Of a stretch of DNA of 64,000 bases, positions 34,362 through 44,868 are shown piece by piece. Numbering within the stretch: the stretch's first letter is position 1; each line of letters begins with the position of its first letter. The notes under the pieces were generated by a model that saw only the letters and a program-made list of their open reading frames with translations, searched no databases and was not told where the DNA came from. The translations under genes and the position numbers were made by a program. Origin of the DNA: Methylobacterium sp. J-070 (GTDB lineage: Bacteria; Pseudomonadota; Alphaproteobacteria; Rhizobiales; Beijerinckiaceae); assembly GCF_022829385.1 (NCBI RefSeq), contig NZ_JAKSXX010000066.1:1-64000 (forward strand), given 5' to 3'.

Positions 34362-34961
34362 ATGCCCGATCCCACGACCCTGCGCGGCCTGTCAGGCCTC
34401 AGCCCGGCCCCGGCCGGCCTCAAGGGCTCGGCGCTGGTGATGATCGATCTCCAGCAGACCTACCGCGAGGGCGTGATGCGGCTCGACGGCGTCGAGCCGG
34501 CGATCCGCGAGGCGGCGGACCTCCTGGCCCGGGCGCGCGCAGCCGGTATCCCGATCCTGCATGTCCGCCACGATGCCGGACCGGGCTCGCCCTACGACGT
34601 CACCGCGCCGGTCGGCCAGATCAGCCCGGAGGTGGCCCCGCAGGGCGACGAGCCGGTGATCACCAAGGCCTATCCCAGCTCCTTCGTCGGCACCGACCTC
34701 CAGGCGCGGCTGGAGGCGATGGGCGTGAAGGACCTCGTCCTGGCGGGCTTCATGACGCATATGTGCGTCAACTCCACCGCCCGCAGCGCCTTCAACCTCG
34801 GCTTCCGCCCGACCGTCGTGGCCTCCGCCACGGCGACCCGCGACCTGCCGGGTCCCGACGGCGGCGTGGTGCCCGCGGCCCAGCTTCAGGCCGCCAGCCT
34901 CGCGGCGCTGGGCGACCTGTTCGCCGTGGTGGCGCGCCGGCAGGGCGACATCGCCGATTGA
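34362..34961 (+). CDS. isochorismatase-family cysteine hydrolase
   Basis: 199 residues from ATG at 34362, with an in-frame start 42 bases upstream. The catalytic triad is visible: Asp29 (VMIDLQQ), Lys102 (ITKAYPSSF) and Cys135 (FMTHMCVNSTA). Members hydrolyse amides such as nicotinamide, N-carbamoylsarcosine or isochorismate; the specific substrate cannot be told. It is monocistronic and convergent with the LRR-kinase gene, 19 bases apart. Confidence 0.88.
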   Translation: MPDPTTLRGLSGLSPAPAGLKGSALVMIDLQQTYREGVMRLDGVEPAIREAADLLARARAAGIPILHVRHDAGPGSPYDVTAPVGQISPEVAPQGDEPVITKAYPSSFVGTDLQARLEAMGVKDLVLAGFMTHMCVNSTARSAFNLGFRPTVVASATATRDLPGPDGGVVPAAQLQAASLAALGDLFAVVARRQGDIAD

Positions 34962-34980
34962 GGCGCCGGCCGCGGCACGG

Positions 34981-36270
34981 TCACGGGCGCATCGCGGCCA
35001 CGACGTCGTTCAGGCTCGGCCGCCGGTCGGGATCCGGATCCGTGCAGGCGCGCTCCAGGATCCGCAGGTGCTCCAGGGGCGCCGTGCAGCGCTCGAGCAG
35101 CTCGCCGAGCAGGATCCCCACCGCCCGCACCTCGATCCGCGCCAGGGCCATGCCGGCCGGCCCGGGCGGCAGCGCCGAGGCGGCGCCGAAATCGCTGAGC
35201 ACGGCGTCGCCGGTGGCGGCGTCCCACAGCGTGTTGTGGGCGTAGACGTCGCCGTGCAGCAAACCGCGTCCGTGCAGGTGGGACACCGCACCGGCGACGG
35301 AGCGCGCGATCCGCACGAGCCGGTCGGGATCGAGCCGCAGCTCCGGCGCGTAGACGTCGCGGCTGCAGCTCGCGAGGCTCGGCGGCCCGGCGAGCACCCG
35401 CCAGTCCGCCGGCAACAGCCGGAGCAGCAGGCCCTGCGCGGCATCGGGATGGCCGTCGAGCCGGCCCAGGGCCCCGGTGAGCGCCGGATGCGCGCCCGCG
35501 GCGAGGCACGCCTCCATCTCCCGTTCGGGGAGGCCGTCGCTGGTCATGGCGCCCTTGAACAGCTTCAGCGCCACGGCAAGGGGGCCGTCGGGAGCGCGCC
35601 AGAGGGCGCGGTGCACCCGGCCCGACGCGCCCTCCCCGAGCAGGTCGCCGACCTCCAGCTCCGCCCACGGCACGCGCGGCGCGTCCGCCGGCTCCGTCAC
35701 CGGTTCGGCGGGATTGCCCGCGTAGGCGATCCAGGCGAGGCGCGGGAGCCGGCCGAGCCACGGCGGCAGTGCCGCGAGCCGGTTGCAGGAGAGCCGGATC
35801 AGCTCCAGGTTCGCCGCCCCGGCGAGGCCGTCGGGCAACGCGGCGATCCGGTTGCCGGACAGCATCAACTTCTGCAGGAGCGGCCGCTCGCCGAGGGCGG
35901 ATGGCAGCTCGGCGATGTGGTTGTCGGTCAGCGTGAGCCAGCGCAGGTCGCGCGGGAGCGCCTCCGCCGGCACCTCGCGGATGCCGCAGCCGCGGAAGCC
36001 GAGCTGGCCGAGGGAAGGGCAGTCGCCCAGGACCGGTGGCAGGCGCGGAAAAGGATTGCCGGAGCAGAACAGCACCCGGAGGCGGTGCAGGCGCCCGAAA
36101 TCGGCCGGCAGCTCGGTGAGGCTGCCCCGGCCGAGGTCCAGCACCTCCAGGGTGTCGGCGAGGCCGGAGACCTCGTGCGGCACCGCCGAGAGCCCGTCGG
36201 GCAGGCGCAGCTCGCGCGCGCCGGCCAGATCGCCGCGCCGGAGGGCCGCGAGCGTGTCGGTCCGGTCCAC
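34981..36270 (-). CDS. leucine-rich-repeat protein kinase
   Basis: 429 residues. Residues 35-190 hold about seven LRR units (LEVLDLGRGSLTELP, WLTLTDNHIAELP, KLMLSGNRIAALP, LIRLSCNRLAALP). Residues 205-429 form a eukaryote-like Ser/Thr kinase: G-loop GEGASGRV (212-219), VALK with Lys236, catalytic loop HGDVYAHN (HGD in place of HRD; Asp341, Asn346) and SDFG (Asp360). All catalytic residues are kept. No membrane segment, so it is probably a cytosolic signalling kinase. Partner and substrate unknown. Confidence 0.88.
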   Translation of the reverse strand: MDRTDTLAALRRGDLAGARELRLPDGLSAVPHEVSGLADTLEVLDLGRGSLTELPADFGRLHRLRVLFCSGNPFPRLPPVLGDCPSLGQLGFRGCGIREVPAEALPRDLRWLTLTDNHIAELPSALGERPLLQKLMLSGNRIAALPDGLAGAANLELIRLSCNRLAALPPWLGRLPRLAWIAYAGNPAEPVTEPADAPRVPWAELEVGDLLGEGASGRVHRALWRAPDGPLAVALKLFKGAMTSDGLPEREMEACLAAGAHPALTGALGRLDGHPDAAQGLLLRLLPADWRVLAGPPSLASCSRDVYAPELRLDPDRLVRIARSVAGAVSHLHGRGLLHGDVYAHNTLWDAATGDAVLSDFGAASALPPGPAGMALARIEVRAVGILLGELLERCTAPLEHLRILERACTDPDPDRRPSLNDVVAAMRP

Positions 36271-36273
36271 CGC

Positions 36274-36465
36274 TCAGCCCCGCTTGAAGAAGGCGTCAGC
36301 GGCCCCCTGCGCTGCCTGCTTGGCGGCCCGGGCCGCCTCGATCCGGGCGATCTCGGCCCGCAGGAGCGCGACGCGCTCGTCGAGGTCGGAGAGCGAGAGC
36401 GTATCCAGGGGCTGCCCGATCTCGTGGGTGACGGCCTTGCGCGGCCTATCGTCGTCGTCCCGCAC
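36274..36465 (-). CDS. DUF1192 small protein
   Basis: 63 residues from GTG at 36465, chosen because GGGAGGAGA lies just upstream. The LDTLSLSDLDERVALLRAEI block is the DUF1192 signature, a short coiled-coil protein found throughout Hyphomicrobiales with no known function. Its start overlaps nothing; the end is 3 bases from the LRR-kinase start, so deoB, this gene and the kinase gene are probably one transcript. Confidence 0.85.
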   Translation of the reverse strand: MRDDDDRPRKAVTHEIGQPLDTLSLSDLDERVALLRAEIARIEAARAAKQAAQGAADAFFKRG

Positions 36466-36475
36466 GCTCTCCTCC

Positions 36476-37696
<1,221 letters not shown>

Positions 37697-37698
37697 GG

Positions 37699-39336
37699 TC
37701 AGACGGGCTCCAGCTCTGTCGGGGCGTCGCTGTCGAGGGCGAAGGCGGCCTTGAACAGGGCGCGAGTATAGGCCGTCCGCGGATCGGAGAAGATCGTCTC
37801 CGCCGGGCCCTCCTCGACGACGCGGCCGTTCTGCATCACCACCACGTAGTTGGCGAGCGCCCGGACCACCTTCAGGTCGTGGCTGATGAACAGGTAGGCG
37901 AGGCCCCGCTCCCGCTGGAGATCGCGCAGCAGCGTCACGATCTGGGCCTGGACCGAGCGGTCGAGGGCCGAGGTCGGCTCGTCGAGCACCACGAAGCGGG
38001 GCTCCAGCACCATGGCCCGGGCGATGGCGATGCGCTGGCGCTGCCCGCCGGAGAATTCGTGCGGGTAGCGGTCCATGGCGGAGGGGTCGAGCCCCACATC
38101 GGTCAGGGCCTTCGCCACCACGGCCCGGCGCTCGGCCCGGGTCCGCACGGTGCCCTGGACCACGAGACCCTCGGCGACGATGTCGCCCACCGACATGCGC
38201 GGCGAGAGCGAGCCGTAGGGGTCCTGAAAGACCACCTGCATATCCTTCCGCAGCGGGCGCATCTGCGCCACGCCGAAGCCGTCGATAGCCTTGCCGAGGA
38301 ACACGATCGGGCCGTCCGAGCCGGTCAGCCGCAGCAGGGCGAGGCCGAGCGTCGTCTTGCCCGAGCCCGATTCGCCGACGACGCCCACGGTCTCTCCGGC
38401 CCGGACCCGCAGGGCGACGCCGTCGACCGCCTTGACGTGCCCGGTGACGCGCCGGAGCAGGCCGGACTTCAGCGGAAACCAGACCTTGAGGGGCCCCGCC
38501 TCGACCAGCGACGCAGCATCGGCTGGCACCGGGTTGGCGCGGCCCTTCGGTTCGGAGGCGATGAGGCGCCGCGTGTACTCGTGCTGGGGATCGGCGAAGA
38601 CGGCCCTGGTGGGCCCGGCCTCCACGATCTTGCCCTTCAGCATCACGCAGACCCGGTCGGCGATCCGCTCCACGATGCCGAGGTCGTGGGTGATGAACAG
38701 CATCGCCATCCCGAGTCGCTTCTGCAGGTCGGCGAGCAGCGCCAGGATCTGCGCCTGCACGGTGACGTCGAGCGCCGTGGTCGGCTCGTCGGCCACCAGC
38801 AGATCCGGCTCGCAGGCGAGCGCCATGGCGATCATCACCCGCTGGCGCTGGCCGCCGGACAGCTCGTGCGGGTAGGCGCCCAGGCGGCGCTCCGCGTCGC
38901 GCAGGCCGACGAGGTCGAGCAGTTCCAGGACGCGCTGCCTGGCGGCTTTCCCGGTCAGGCCGCGATGGAGGCCGAGCACTTCGCGGATCTGCCGCTCGAT
39001 CGTGTGGAGCGGGTTCAGCGAGGTCATGGGCTCCTGGAAGACCATGGTGATGTCGGCGCCGCGCACGTCGCGCATCGCGCGTTCCGGCAGGCTCGCGAGG
39101 TCGCGACCCTTGAACAGGATCGCGCCGCCCTGGCGCGCCGCGCCATCGAGGAGCCGGAGGATCGCCAGCGCCGTCACCGACTTGCCGGATCCGGATTCCC
39201 CCACCAGCGCCAGGGTCTCGCCGCGGCGGATGCTGAAATCGATGCCGTCGACCGCCATGGTCTCGCCCGCGCGGGACCGGAAGGCGACGGACAGACCCTC
39301 GACGGAGAGGAGCGGCTGGGTTTCGGCCTCGGACAT
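37699..39336 (-). CDS. double-ATPase ABC protein, oligopeptide/microcin C type (YejF-like)
   Basis: 545 residues made of two ABC ATPase domains. The first has [17 protein letters not shown] and the [12 protein letters not shown]alker B. The second has [17 protein letters not shown] and [12 protein letters not shown]. Each is followed by the oligopeptide-transporter C-terminal motif. Such fused ATPases (YejF, GsiA, DdpDF type) energise peptide import across the inner membrane. No permease or binding-protein gene lies on either side in this window; it is grouped with deoB, 2 bases away. Confidence 0.92.
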   Translation of the reverse strand: MSEAETQPLLSVEGLSVAFRSRAGETMAVDGIDFSIRRGETLALVGESGSGKSVTALAILRLLDGAARQGGAILFKGRDLASLPERAMRDVRGADITMVFQEPMTSLNPLHTIERQIREVLGLHRGLTGKAARQRVLELLDLVGLRDAERRLGAYPHELSGGQRQRVMIAMALACEPDLLVADEPTTALDVTVQAQILALLADLQKRLGMAMLFITHDLGIVERIADRVCVMLKGKIVEAGPTRAVFADPQHEYTRRLIASEPKGRANPVPADAASLVEAGPLKVWFPLKSGLLRRVTGHVKAVDGVALRVRAGETVGVVGESGSGKTTLGLALLRLTGSDGPIVFLGKAIDGFGVAQMRPLRKDMQVVFQDPYGSLSPRMSVGDIVAEGLVVQGTVRTRAERRAVVAKALTDVGLDPSAMDRYPHEFSGGQRQRIAIARAMVLEPRFVVLDEPTSALDRSVQAQIVTLLRDLQRERGLAYLFISHDLKVVRALANYVVVMQNGRVVEEGPAETIFSDPRTAYTRALFKAAFALDSDAPTELEPV

Positions 39337-39446
39337 GGTCCCCTTATAGCGCGCCGTCGCCGGGACCCTAGTGTACCCTGCGGTGACGGCGGGTCGGTCC
39401 CGGCGCGGCGTGCCGACCCACCCGGGCGCGCAAGGGGGAGATCGTC

Positions 39447-40823
39447 ATGGACGCAAGCGCCGAGGCCTTCGCCGCGGGGATCTGGGCCGCCCTCGACGGG
39501 CCGCCCGGCGCTGCCGCCTCCCTGGGGTTCACCGGACGGGGAGCGCTGCCTTCGGCCTTCGGGGTCACCGATCTGGCGGCCGGCTCCGTGGCGGCGGCGG
39601 CGCTCGGCCTTCGGGAGGTCGCCGGCACGGCGGGTCCCGTCACCGTCGACCGGCGGCTCGCGTCCTTCTGGTTCGCGACGTCGTTGCGTCCGGACGGCTG
39701 GCGCGTACCGGCCCCATGGGATCCCGTGGCGGGCGACTACCTCACCCGCGACGGATGGATCCGTCTGCACACGAACGCGCCGCACCACCGGGCGGCGGCC
39801 GAGCGGGTGCTCGGCCCCCAGACGGATCGCGCCGGCATGGCGCGGGCGGTGGCCGACCGGACCAAGGCGGAACTGGAAGCCGCAATCCTCGCCGAGGGCG
39901 GATGCGCGGCCGAGATGCGCGGCCTCGCCGATTGGGCGGCCCACCCGGCCGGAGGCGCCGTGGCGGGGGAACCTCTGGTGGCGTTCGAGCCGGGCTCCAA
40001 CCGCTCGGCATCCCGCTGGGCTCCGCGGCCCGGGCGGGTGCTCGACGGCCTCCGGGTCCTCGACCTGACGCGGGTGCTCGCCGGACCGGTGGCGACACGG
40101 TTCCTCGCGGGCTTCGGCGCCGACGTGGTTCGGATCGACCCGCCCGGCTGGGACGAGCCCGCCCTCGAGCCGGAGGTCACGCTGGGCAAGAGCTGCGGAC
40201 GCCTCGACCTGCGCCGGGATGCCGACCGGGCGACCTTCGAGCGCCTCCTGTCGGGCGCGGACGTGCTGGTTCACGGCTATCGGCCGGGTGCCCTCGACGG
40301 GCTCGGTTACGGCGCTGCCGCACGGCAGTCCCTGGCCCCCGGCCTCGTCGAGGTCTGCCTCGACGCTTACGGCTGGACCGGCCCCTGGGCCGGCCGGCGC
40401 GGCTTCGACAGCCTCGTTCAGATGAGCTGCGGCATCGCCGAGGCCGGACAGGACTGGAAGCAGGCCGATCGGCCGGTGCCCCTCCCCGTCCAGGCCCTCG
40501 ACCATGCCACCGGCTACATGATGGCGGCGGCCGTGCTGCGTCTGCTGGCCTGCCGGCTGCGCGACGGCACCGGTGGCCGGGCCCGGCTGTCGCTCGCCCG
40601 CACGGCGGCGTTGCTGACCGCGGCCGGTCCGGCGATCCCGGACGAGCCGCTCGCGCCCGAGGACGCGGACGATTTCGACGCGGAGATCGAGGCGACGGCG
40701 TGGGGCCCCGCCCGGCGTCTGCGGCCGCCGGTCGTCGTGGCGGGCCACCCGATGCGCTGGGCGCGGGCGGCGCACCGCCTCGGGGACGACGCTCCGGCTT
40801 GGGCGGACGATCCGGCGGATTGA
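39447..40823 (+). CDS. family III (CaiB/BaiF) CoA transferase-like protein
   Basis: 458 residues. The Rossmann-like CaiB core starts only near residue 199 (GLRVLDLTRVLAGPVATRFL, then DVVRIDPP and LVEVCLDAYGWTGPW). The first 195 residues, including DGWIRLHTNAPHHRAAAERV, resemble the C-terminal part of ordinary family III enzymes, so the protein looks permuted or built from two halves. Members move CoA between carboxylic acids. The substrate is unknown and activity is less sure than for a canonical member. Confidence 0.78.
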   Translation: MDASAEAFAAGIWAALDGPPGAAASLGFTGRGALPSAFGVTDLAAGSVAAAALGLREVAGTAGPVTVDRRLASFWFATSLRPDGWRVPAPWDPVAGDYLTRDGWIRLHTNAPHHRAAAERVLGPQTDRAGMARAVADRTKAELEAAILAEGGCAAEMRGLADWAAHPAGGAVAGEPLVAFEPGSNRSASRWAPRPGRVLDGLRVLDLTRVLAGPVATRFLAGFGADVVRIDPPGWDEPALEPEVTLGKSCGRLDLRRDADRATFERLLSGADVLVHGYRPGALDGLGYGAAARQSLAPGLVEVCLDAYGWTGPWAGRRGFDSLVQMSCGIAEAGQDWKQADRPVPLPVQALDHATGYMMAAAVLRLLACRLRDGTGGRARLSLARTAALLTAAGPAIPDEPLAPEDADDFDAEIEATAWGPARRLRPPVVVAGHPMRWARAAHRLGDDAPAWADDPAD

Positions 40824-40854
40824 TCCGCAACCGAAGGTCGCTACAAGCGCCTGC

Positions 40855-41766
40855 GTGACCATCTCAAGCCTGCGCTTCGGCGCGCTCTTCGCTCTCCCGG
40901 TCCTCGTCGCGGCGCGCATGGCTGCGGCTGCCCCGTCGGAGGGCGCGACCGAAACCGTCGAGCAGGCGCTGTGCCGCCTCATCGACGAGTCCGCGAAGGC
41001 CCGCAGCCTGCCGGTGCCGTTTTTGACCCGCTTGATCTGGCGCGAGAGCAGTTTCCGCGTGGGCGTCGTCAGCCCGGCCGGGGCGCAGGGAATCGCGCAG
41101 TTCATGCCCGGGACCGCCCGGGAGCGCGGGCTCCTCGACCCGTTCGATCCGGAACAGGCGATCCCCCACGCCGCGCACCTGCTGGCGGATCTCAAGGTCC
41201 AGTTCGGCAATCTCGGCCTCGCCGCCGCCGCCTATAACGGCGGCGCCGCACGCGTGTCCAAGTGGCTCGCCGGGGACGGGGGCCTCCCGGCCGAGACCCG
41301 CGCCTACGTGGCGGCCATCACGGGCGTTCCGGCCGACGACTGGCGGACCGGACCCGCCAAGGGGATCGAGTATCCCGAGGGGGGCGCCCCCGAGAAGCCC
41401 GCCGGGAAAGACACGAAGCCGGACGCGCCGCAGACCTGCCTGCAGGTCACGGCGAGCCTGCGCATCCCGGCCCGCGGCGACCGGTTCGCCCTCGGGCTGA
41501 ACGAGGGTCCGGCCGCGCCCTGGGGCATCCAGCTCGCCGGCAACTTCTCGAAGGCGCTCGCGCTCCAGAGCTTCAATCGCGCCCGCAGCGCCTACGCGGG
41601 GGTGATCGGGGAGGTCCGGCCGATGATCATCGGAACCCGGCTGCGCAACCGCGGGACCCGGGCCTTCTACCGGATCCGTATCCCGGCACAGAACCGGCAG
41701 GCCGCGGACGACCTGTGCGGCCGGATCCGCAGGGTCGGGGGCGCCTGCTTCGTGCTGCGGACCTGA
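40855..41766 (+). CDS. lytic transglycosylase with SPOR-like C-terminus
   Basis: 303 residues from GTG at 40855. A signal peptide (LRFGALFALPVLVAARMAAA) precedes an SLT domain with catalytic Glu64 in WRESSF, GAQGIAQFMPGTA and AAYNGG. After a Pro/Lys linker the C-terminal 90 residues (PWGIQLAGNFSKALALQSF onward) look like a SPOR peptidoglycan-binding repeat. It cleaves glycan strands in the periplasm; the SPOR module would direct it to septal, denuded glycan. Confidence 0.88.
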   Translation: MTISSLRFGALFALPVLVAARMAAAAPSEGATETVEQALCRLIDESAKARSLPVPFLTRLIWRESSFRVGVVSPAGAQGIAQFMPGTARERGLLDPFDPEQAIPHAAHLLADLKVQFGNLGLAAAAYNGGAARVSKWLAGDGGLPAETRAYVAAITGVPADDWRTGPAKGIEYPEGGAPEKPAGKDTKPDAPQTCLQVTASLRIPARGDRFALGLNEGPAAPWGIQLAGNFSKALALQSFNRARSAYAGVIGEVRPMIIGTRLRNRGTRAFYRIRIPAQNRQAADDLCGRIRRVGGACFVLRT

Positions 41767-41849
41767 TTTTTCACAGCGCGCCGCGCCAGCGTCATCAATC
41801 CGCCCCGAGACCGGCGCCGTATCGGACGATCGGGACAACCGGATGGGAT

Positions 41850-42752
41850 ATGACACGACTCCTCACCGCGCTCGCCAGCCTGCTCTGCCTGGGTCTCGCG
41901 GCGTTCGGCCTGAACGCCGCCTCGCCGCTGGCCCTGTTCGACGCGATCGGTCCGCGCGATCCCGGAGGCCGGCTCGCCGCCAAGGACCAGAGCTTCGGCG
42001 CGGGCCCGCGCCGGCGCCTCGACGTCTATGTCCCCGTCGCGGCCGCCGAGAACGCCCCGGTGCTGGTCTTCTTCTACGGCGGCTCCTGGCAGAGCGGCTC
42101 CAAGGATGATTACGCCTTCGTCGGGCACGCGCTTGCCGCCCAGGGCTTCATCACGGTCCTGCCGGACTACCGGCTCTTCCCGGAGGCGCCGTTCCCGGGC
42201 TTCCTGGAGGACGGGGCCGCGGCCGTGGCCTGGGTGCGCGAGAACATCGCGGCCTATGGCGGCGATCCGCGCCGGATCGTGCTGGCCGGGCATTCGGCCG
42301 GCGCCTACAACGCAATGATGCTCGGGCTCGACCCCCGCTATCTCGCGGCGGCCGGCGTCGATCCCAAGGTGATCAAGGCCGTCGCCGGACTGTCCGGCCC
42401 CTACGACTTCCTGCCGCTCGACCAGGACACCACCGTCAAGGTGTTCGGGAAGGCGCCCGATCAAGCCGCGACGCAGCCGGTCACCTTCGTCGGACCGCTC
42501 TCGCCCCCGGCCTTCCTGGCGACCGGCGAGGCCGACACGGTCGTCAAGCCGCGGCACACGGTCAGCCTCGCCGCCAAGCTGCGCGCCGAGCATGTCCCGG
42601 TCCAGGAGCGGATCTATCCCGGGCTCGACCACAAGGATACGCTGCTGGCCCTCTCCGTCACCTTCCGCTCGAAGGCCCCCGAACTCGCCGAGATGGCGGC
42701 GTTCCTGATGCGCCAATCCGCCGGGCGTTCCCAATATACGATGAAGCGCTGA
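41850..42752 (+). CDS. alpha/beta hydrolase, BD-FAE/carboxylesterase-like
   Basis: 300 residues from ATG at 41850. A signal-like N-terminus (LLTALASLLCLGLAAFGLNA) suggests export. The body has VLVFFYGGSWQSGSK (HGGxW-type oxyanion loop with Tyr in place of His), nucleophile elbow AGHSAGA, Asp in ATGEADTVV and His in GLDHKDT. This resembles bifunctional deacetylase/feruloyl esterase (BD-FAE) and kynurenine-formamidase-like lipases. The substrate is unknown. It is preceded by an 83-base gap with no element recognised. Confidence 0.82.
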   Translation: MTRLLTALASLLCLGLAAFGLNAASPLALFDAIGPRDPGGRLAAKDQSFGAGPRRRLDVYVPVAAAENAPVLVFFYGGSWQSGSKDDYAFVGHALAAQGFITVLPDYRLFPEAPFPGFLEDGAAAVAWVRENIAAYGGDPRRIVLAGHSAGAYNAMMLGLDPRYLAAAGVDPKVIKAVAGLSGPYDFLPLDQDTTVKVFGKAPDQAATQPVTFVGPLSPPAFLATGEADTVVKPRHTVSLAAKLRAEHVPVQERIYPGLDHKDTLLALSVTFRSKAPELAEMAAFLMRQSAGRSQYTMKR

Positions 42753-42870
42753 ACGACGCGGCCGGGCGTCAAGGTTATCGCGCGATCGTTGGGTGCAACT
42801 TTCGATTAGGGCGTCGCCCTCCGTCGCCCTGCCGCTAGTATGAGCCAGGGCGCAAGGTGCGACCCGCGCG

Positions 42871-44205
42871 GTGGACGGTATGGCTTCGGCGGACGTGGCG
42901 ATCGGGATCCCGGCCGACGGACGGCAACGCGACGTCGCGGGACGCGACGTGCCGGATGTCCTGCGCGTGCTCCTCAACGGGGCTGTCTTCGTCCTGCTGT
43001 GGAATCACGTGTGGTTCCAGGATCTCGCGGACCGGTCGGCCCTGGCGGCGGCCGAGGACGGCAGCCTCCTGACCCAGGTGCTGTTCGGCGGGGCGGGCCT
43101 CGCCATGGCCTGGGCGATCCACCGGATCGGCCTGCGCCACCTACGTCCCCTCGCGAGCCGCCCCCTGATCCTGTGCGCAATCTGGCTCGGGCTGACCGCG
43201 ATGCTGTCGGTCGAGCCGAGCCTGTCGCTGCGGCGTCTCACGCTCTTCGCCATCGCGGCGATGCTCTCGGCCGGCGTCCTGATCGTGGCCCGCTCGCCCC
43301 GTCAGCTGGCGCTGACCCTGGCGGGCGCGGCTTTGGTGATCCTGGTCTCGTCCTACCTCGCGGTCGCGCTGGTGCCGGATCTGGCGATCCACTCCGCCTT
43401 CGACGTCAATTCCGACCCGAGCCACCCCGGCCTCTGGCGCGGGATCTTCCCGCACAAGAACGAGGCTGGCGCCGCCATGGTGATCCTGGTCCTCGTCGGA
43501 TTGTACATCGCCACCGCGGCGAGTCGCGTGCTGGGCTGGAGCATCGTATTCCTCGCCGCCGGCCTGCTGGTCGCGAGCGGGTCCAAGACCGCGATCCTTC
43601 TTCTCCCGGTGATCCTCGCCGTCACGGGCCTCTGCCAGGTCCTGACCGGCGGCTTGGCGCGGACCCTCCTGCTGCTCGGTCCGGTCGCGGGCTTCTCGGT
43701 GATCTCGATCGGCTCGGTCCTGATCCCGCCGATCCGCGACGCGGTCGGGGCGCTTCTGACCGACGCGACCTTCACCGGGCGCAGCGAGATCTGGCAGTTC
43801 GCCCTCGACAACATCTTCGTCCGCCCCTGGCGCGGCTGGGGGATCGGCGCGTTCTGGATGACCGAGCGCACCATGTTCGCCGGCTCCGAGGAACTGACCT
43901 GGGTCAACACCGCCAACCACTCGCACAACGCCTATCTCGATACGGCGCTGATCGGCGGCTTCCCGTTCCTCGTGCTCACCGTGGTGGCCTTCGTGCTGGC
44001 GCCGGTGCGCGACCTTCAGCGCGCCGCGGGCGGAACCCGGCTCGATGCCGAGACGCTGCTGTTCCTGCGCCTGTGGTTCCTCGGGCTGGTCTCGGCCTCG
44101 TTCGAGACGGTGCTGTACAACGGCAACAACGCCACCTGCTGCATGTTCATGATGGCGGTGTTCGGCCTGCGCCTGCGCACGCGGTACGCCGTCGCGGCGG
44201 GGTGA
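42871..44205 (+). CDS. O-antigen ligase/Wzy-like membrane protein
   Basis: 444 residues, with GTG at 42871 or ATG at 42880. It has about 11 hydrophobic segments and a large periplasmic loop. The motif GRSEIWQFALDN followed by GIGAFW and the NHSHNAYLDTALIGG block are typical of the Wzy_C/O-antigen ligase family. Proteins of this fold polymerise or ligate polysaccharide on the periplasmic side. No other glycan genes flank it, so the polymer is unknown. Confidence 0.85.
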   Translation: MDGMASADVAIGIPADGRQRDVAGRDVPDVLRVLLNGAVFVLLWNHVWFQDLADRSALAAAEDGSLLTQVLFGGAGLAMAWAIHRIGLRHLRPLASRPLILCAIWLGLTAMLSVEPSLSLRRLTLFAIAAMLSAGVLIVARSPRQLALTLAGAALVILVSSYLAVALVPDLAIHSAFDVNSDPSHPGLWRGIFPHKNEAGAAMVILVLVGLYIATAASRVLGWSIVFLAAGLLVASGSKTAILLLPVILAVTGLCQVLTGGLARTLLLLGPVAGFSVISIGSVLIPPIRDAVGALLTDATFTGRSEIWQFALDNIFVRPWRGWGIGAFWMTERTMFAGSEELTWVNTANHSHNAYLDTALIGGFPFLVLTVVAFVLAPVRDLQRAAGGTRLDAETLLFLRLWFLGLVSASFETVLYNGNNATCCMFMMAVFGLRLRTRYAVAAG

Positions 44206-44374
44206 GGCCGGCGGGGGCGGCAAGGGCCGCGACACGCAGCGCCTTCGGCGGGGCGATCGACAAGCACGCGAACCTGCGCGGGAAGAACGTCGCGCATCCC
44301 ATCCGGCCGCGGCCTGGGCGTTGTCGCTGATCTGAGGCGCCGGCGACTTGGTCTCGTCGCGGCGAACGGCCCGT

Positions 44375-44812
44375 CTACGAGCCGCCCTTCTCCGTCGGCA
44401 CCGTCCGCGGGCGCCTGTCGTCGCCGATCGCCACGAAGGTGAAGGTCGCCTCGGTCACCTTCATGGTGGCTTCGCTCGCCCGCTCGCGCCGCCAGACCTC
44501 GACCTGGATGCGCAGGGATGTGCGCCCCACCGTCACCAGCCAGGCGTAGAGGCTGACCTCGTCGCCGACGAAGACCGGGTGATGGAAGGTGATCGCGTCC
44601 ACCGCGATGGTGGCGCAGCGCCCCCGCGCCCGCCTTGCCGCGACGTTGCCGGCTGCCAGATCCATCTGGGCCATCAGCCAGCCGCCGAAGATGTCGCCGG
44701 CCGGGTTGGTATCGGCCGGCATCGCGATGGTGCGGATCACCGGGGACCCGCGATCGGTCGGCTGACCCTCGGCCCGCGCGAGGACGCCGTCCGCGCTTTG
44801 CGTTCCCGTCAT
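44375..44812 (-). CDS. acyl-CoA thioesterase, YciA-like hotdog
   Basis: 145 residues from ATG at 44812. The hotdog signature PADTNPAGDIFGGWLMAQMD holds the catalytic Asn/Asp positions, followed by AITFHHPVFVGDEVSLYA. YciA-type enzymes hydrolyse short- and medium-chain acyl-CoAs in the cytoplasm. The longer open frame upstream of 44812 overlaps the PQQ-propeller gene and is not real. The 169 bases between this gene and the O-antigen ligase gene hold nothing I can support. Confidence 0.88.
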   Translation of the reverse strand: MTGTQSADGVLARAEGQPTDRGSPVIRTIAMPADTNPAGDIFGGWLMAQMDLAAGNVAARRARGRCATIAVDAITFHHPVFVGDEVSLYAWLVTVGRTSLRIQVEVWRRERASEATMKVTEATFTFVAIGDDRRPRTVPTEKGGS

Positions 44813-44868
44813 TGTCCGGAAGAGCCCCCGCCACCGGCTGGAACCTTTCCCGTCAAGCTCGGCCGCGG

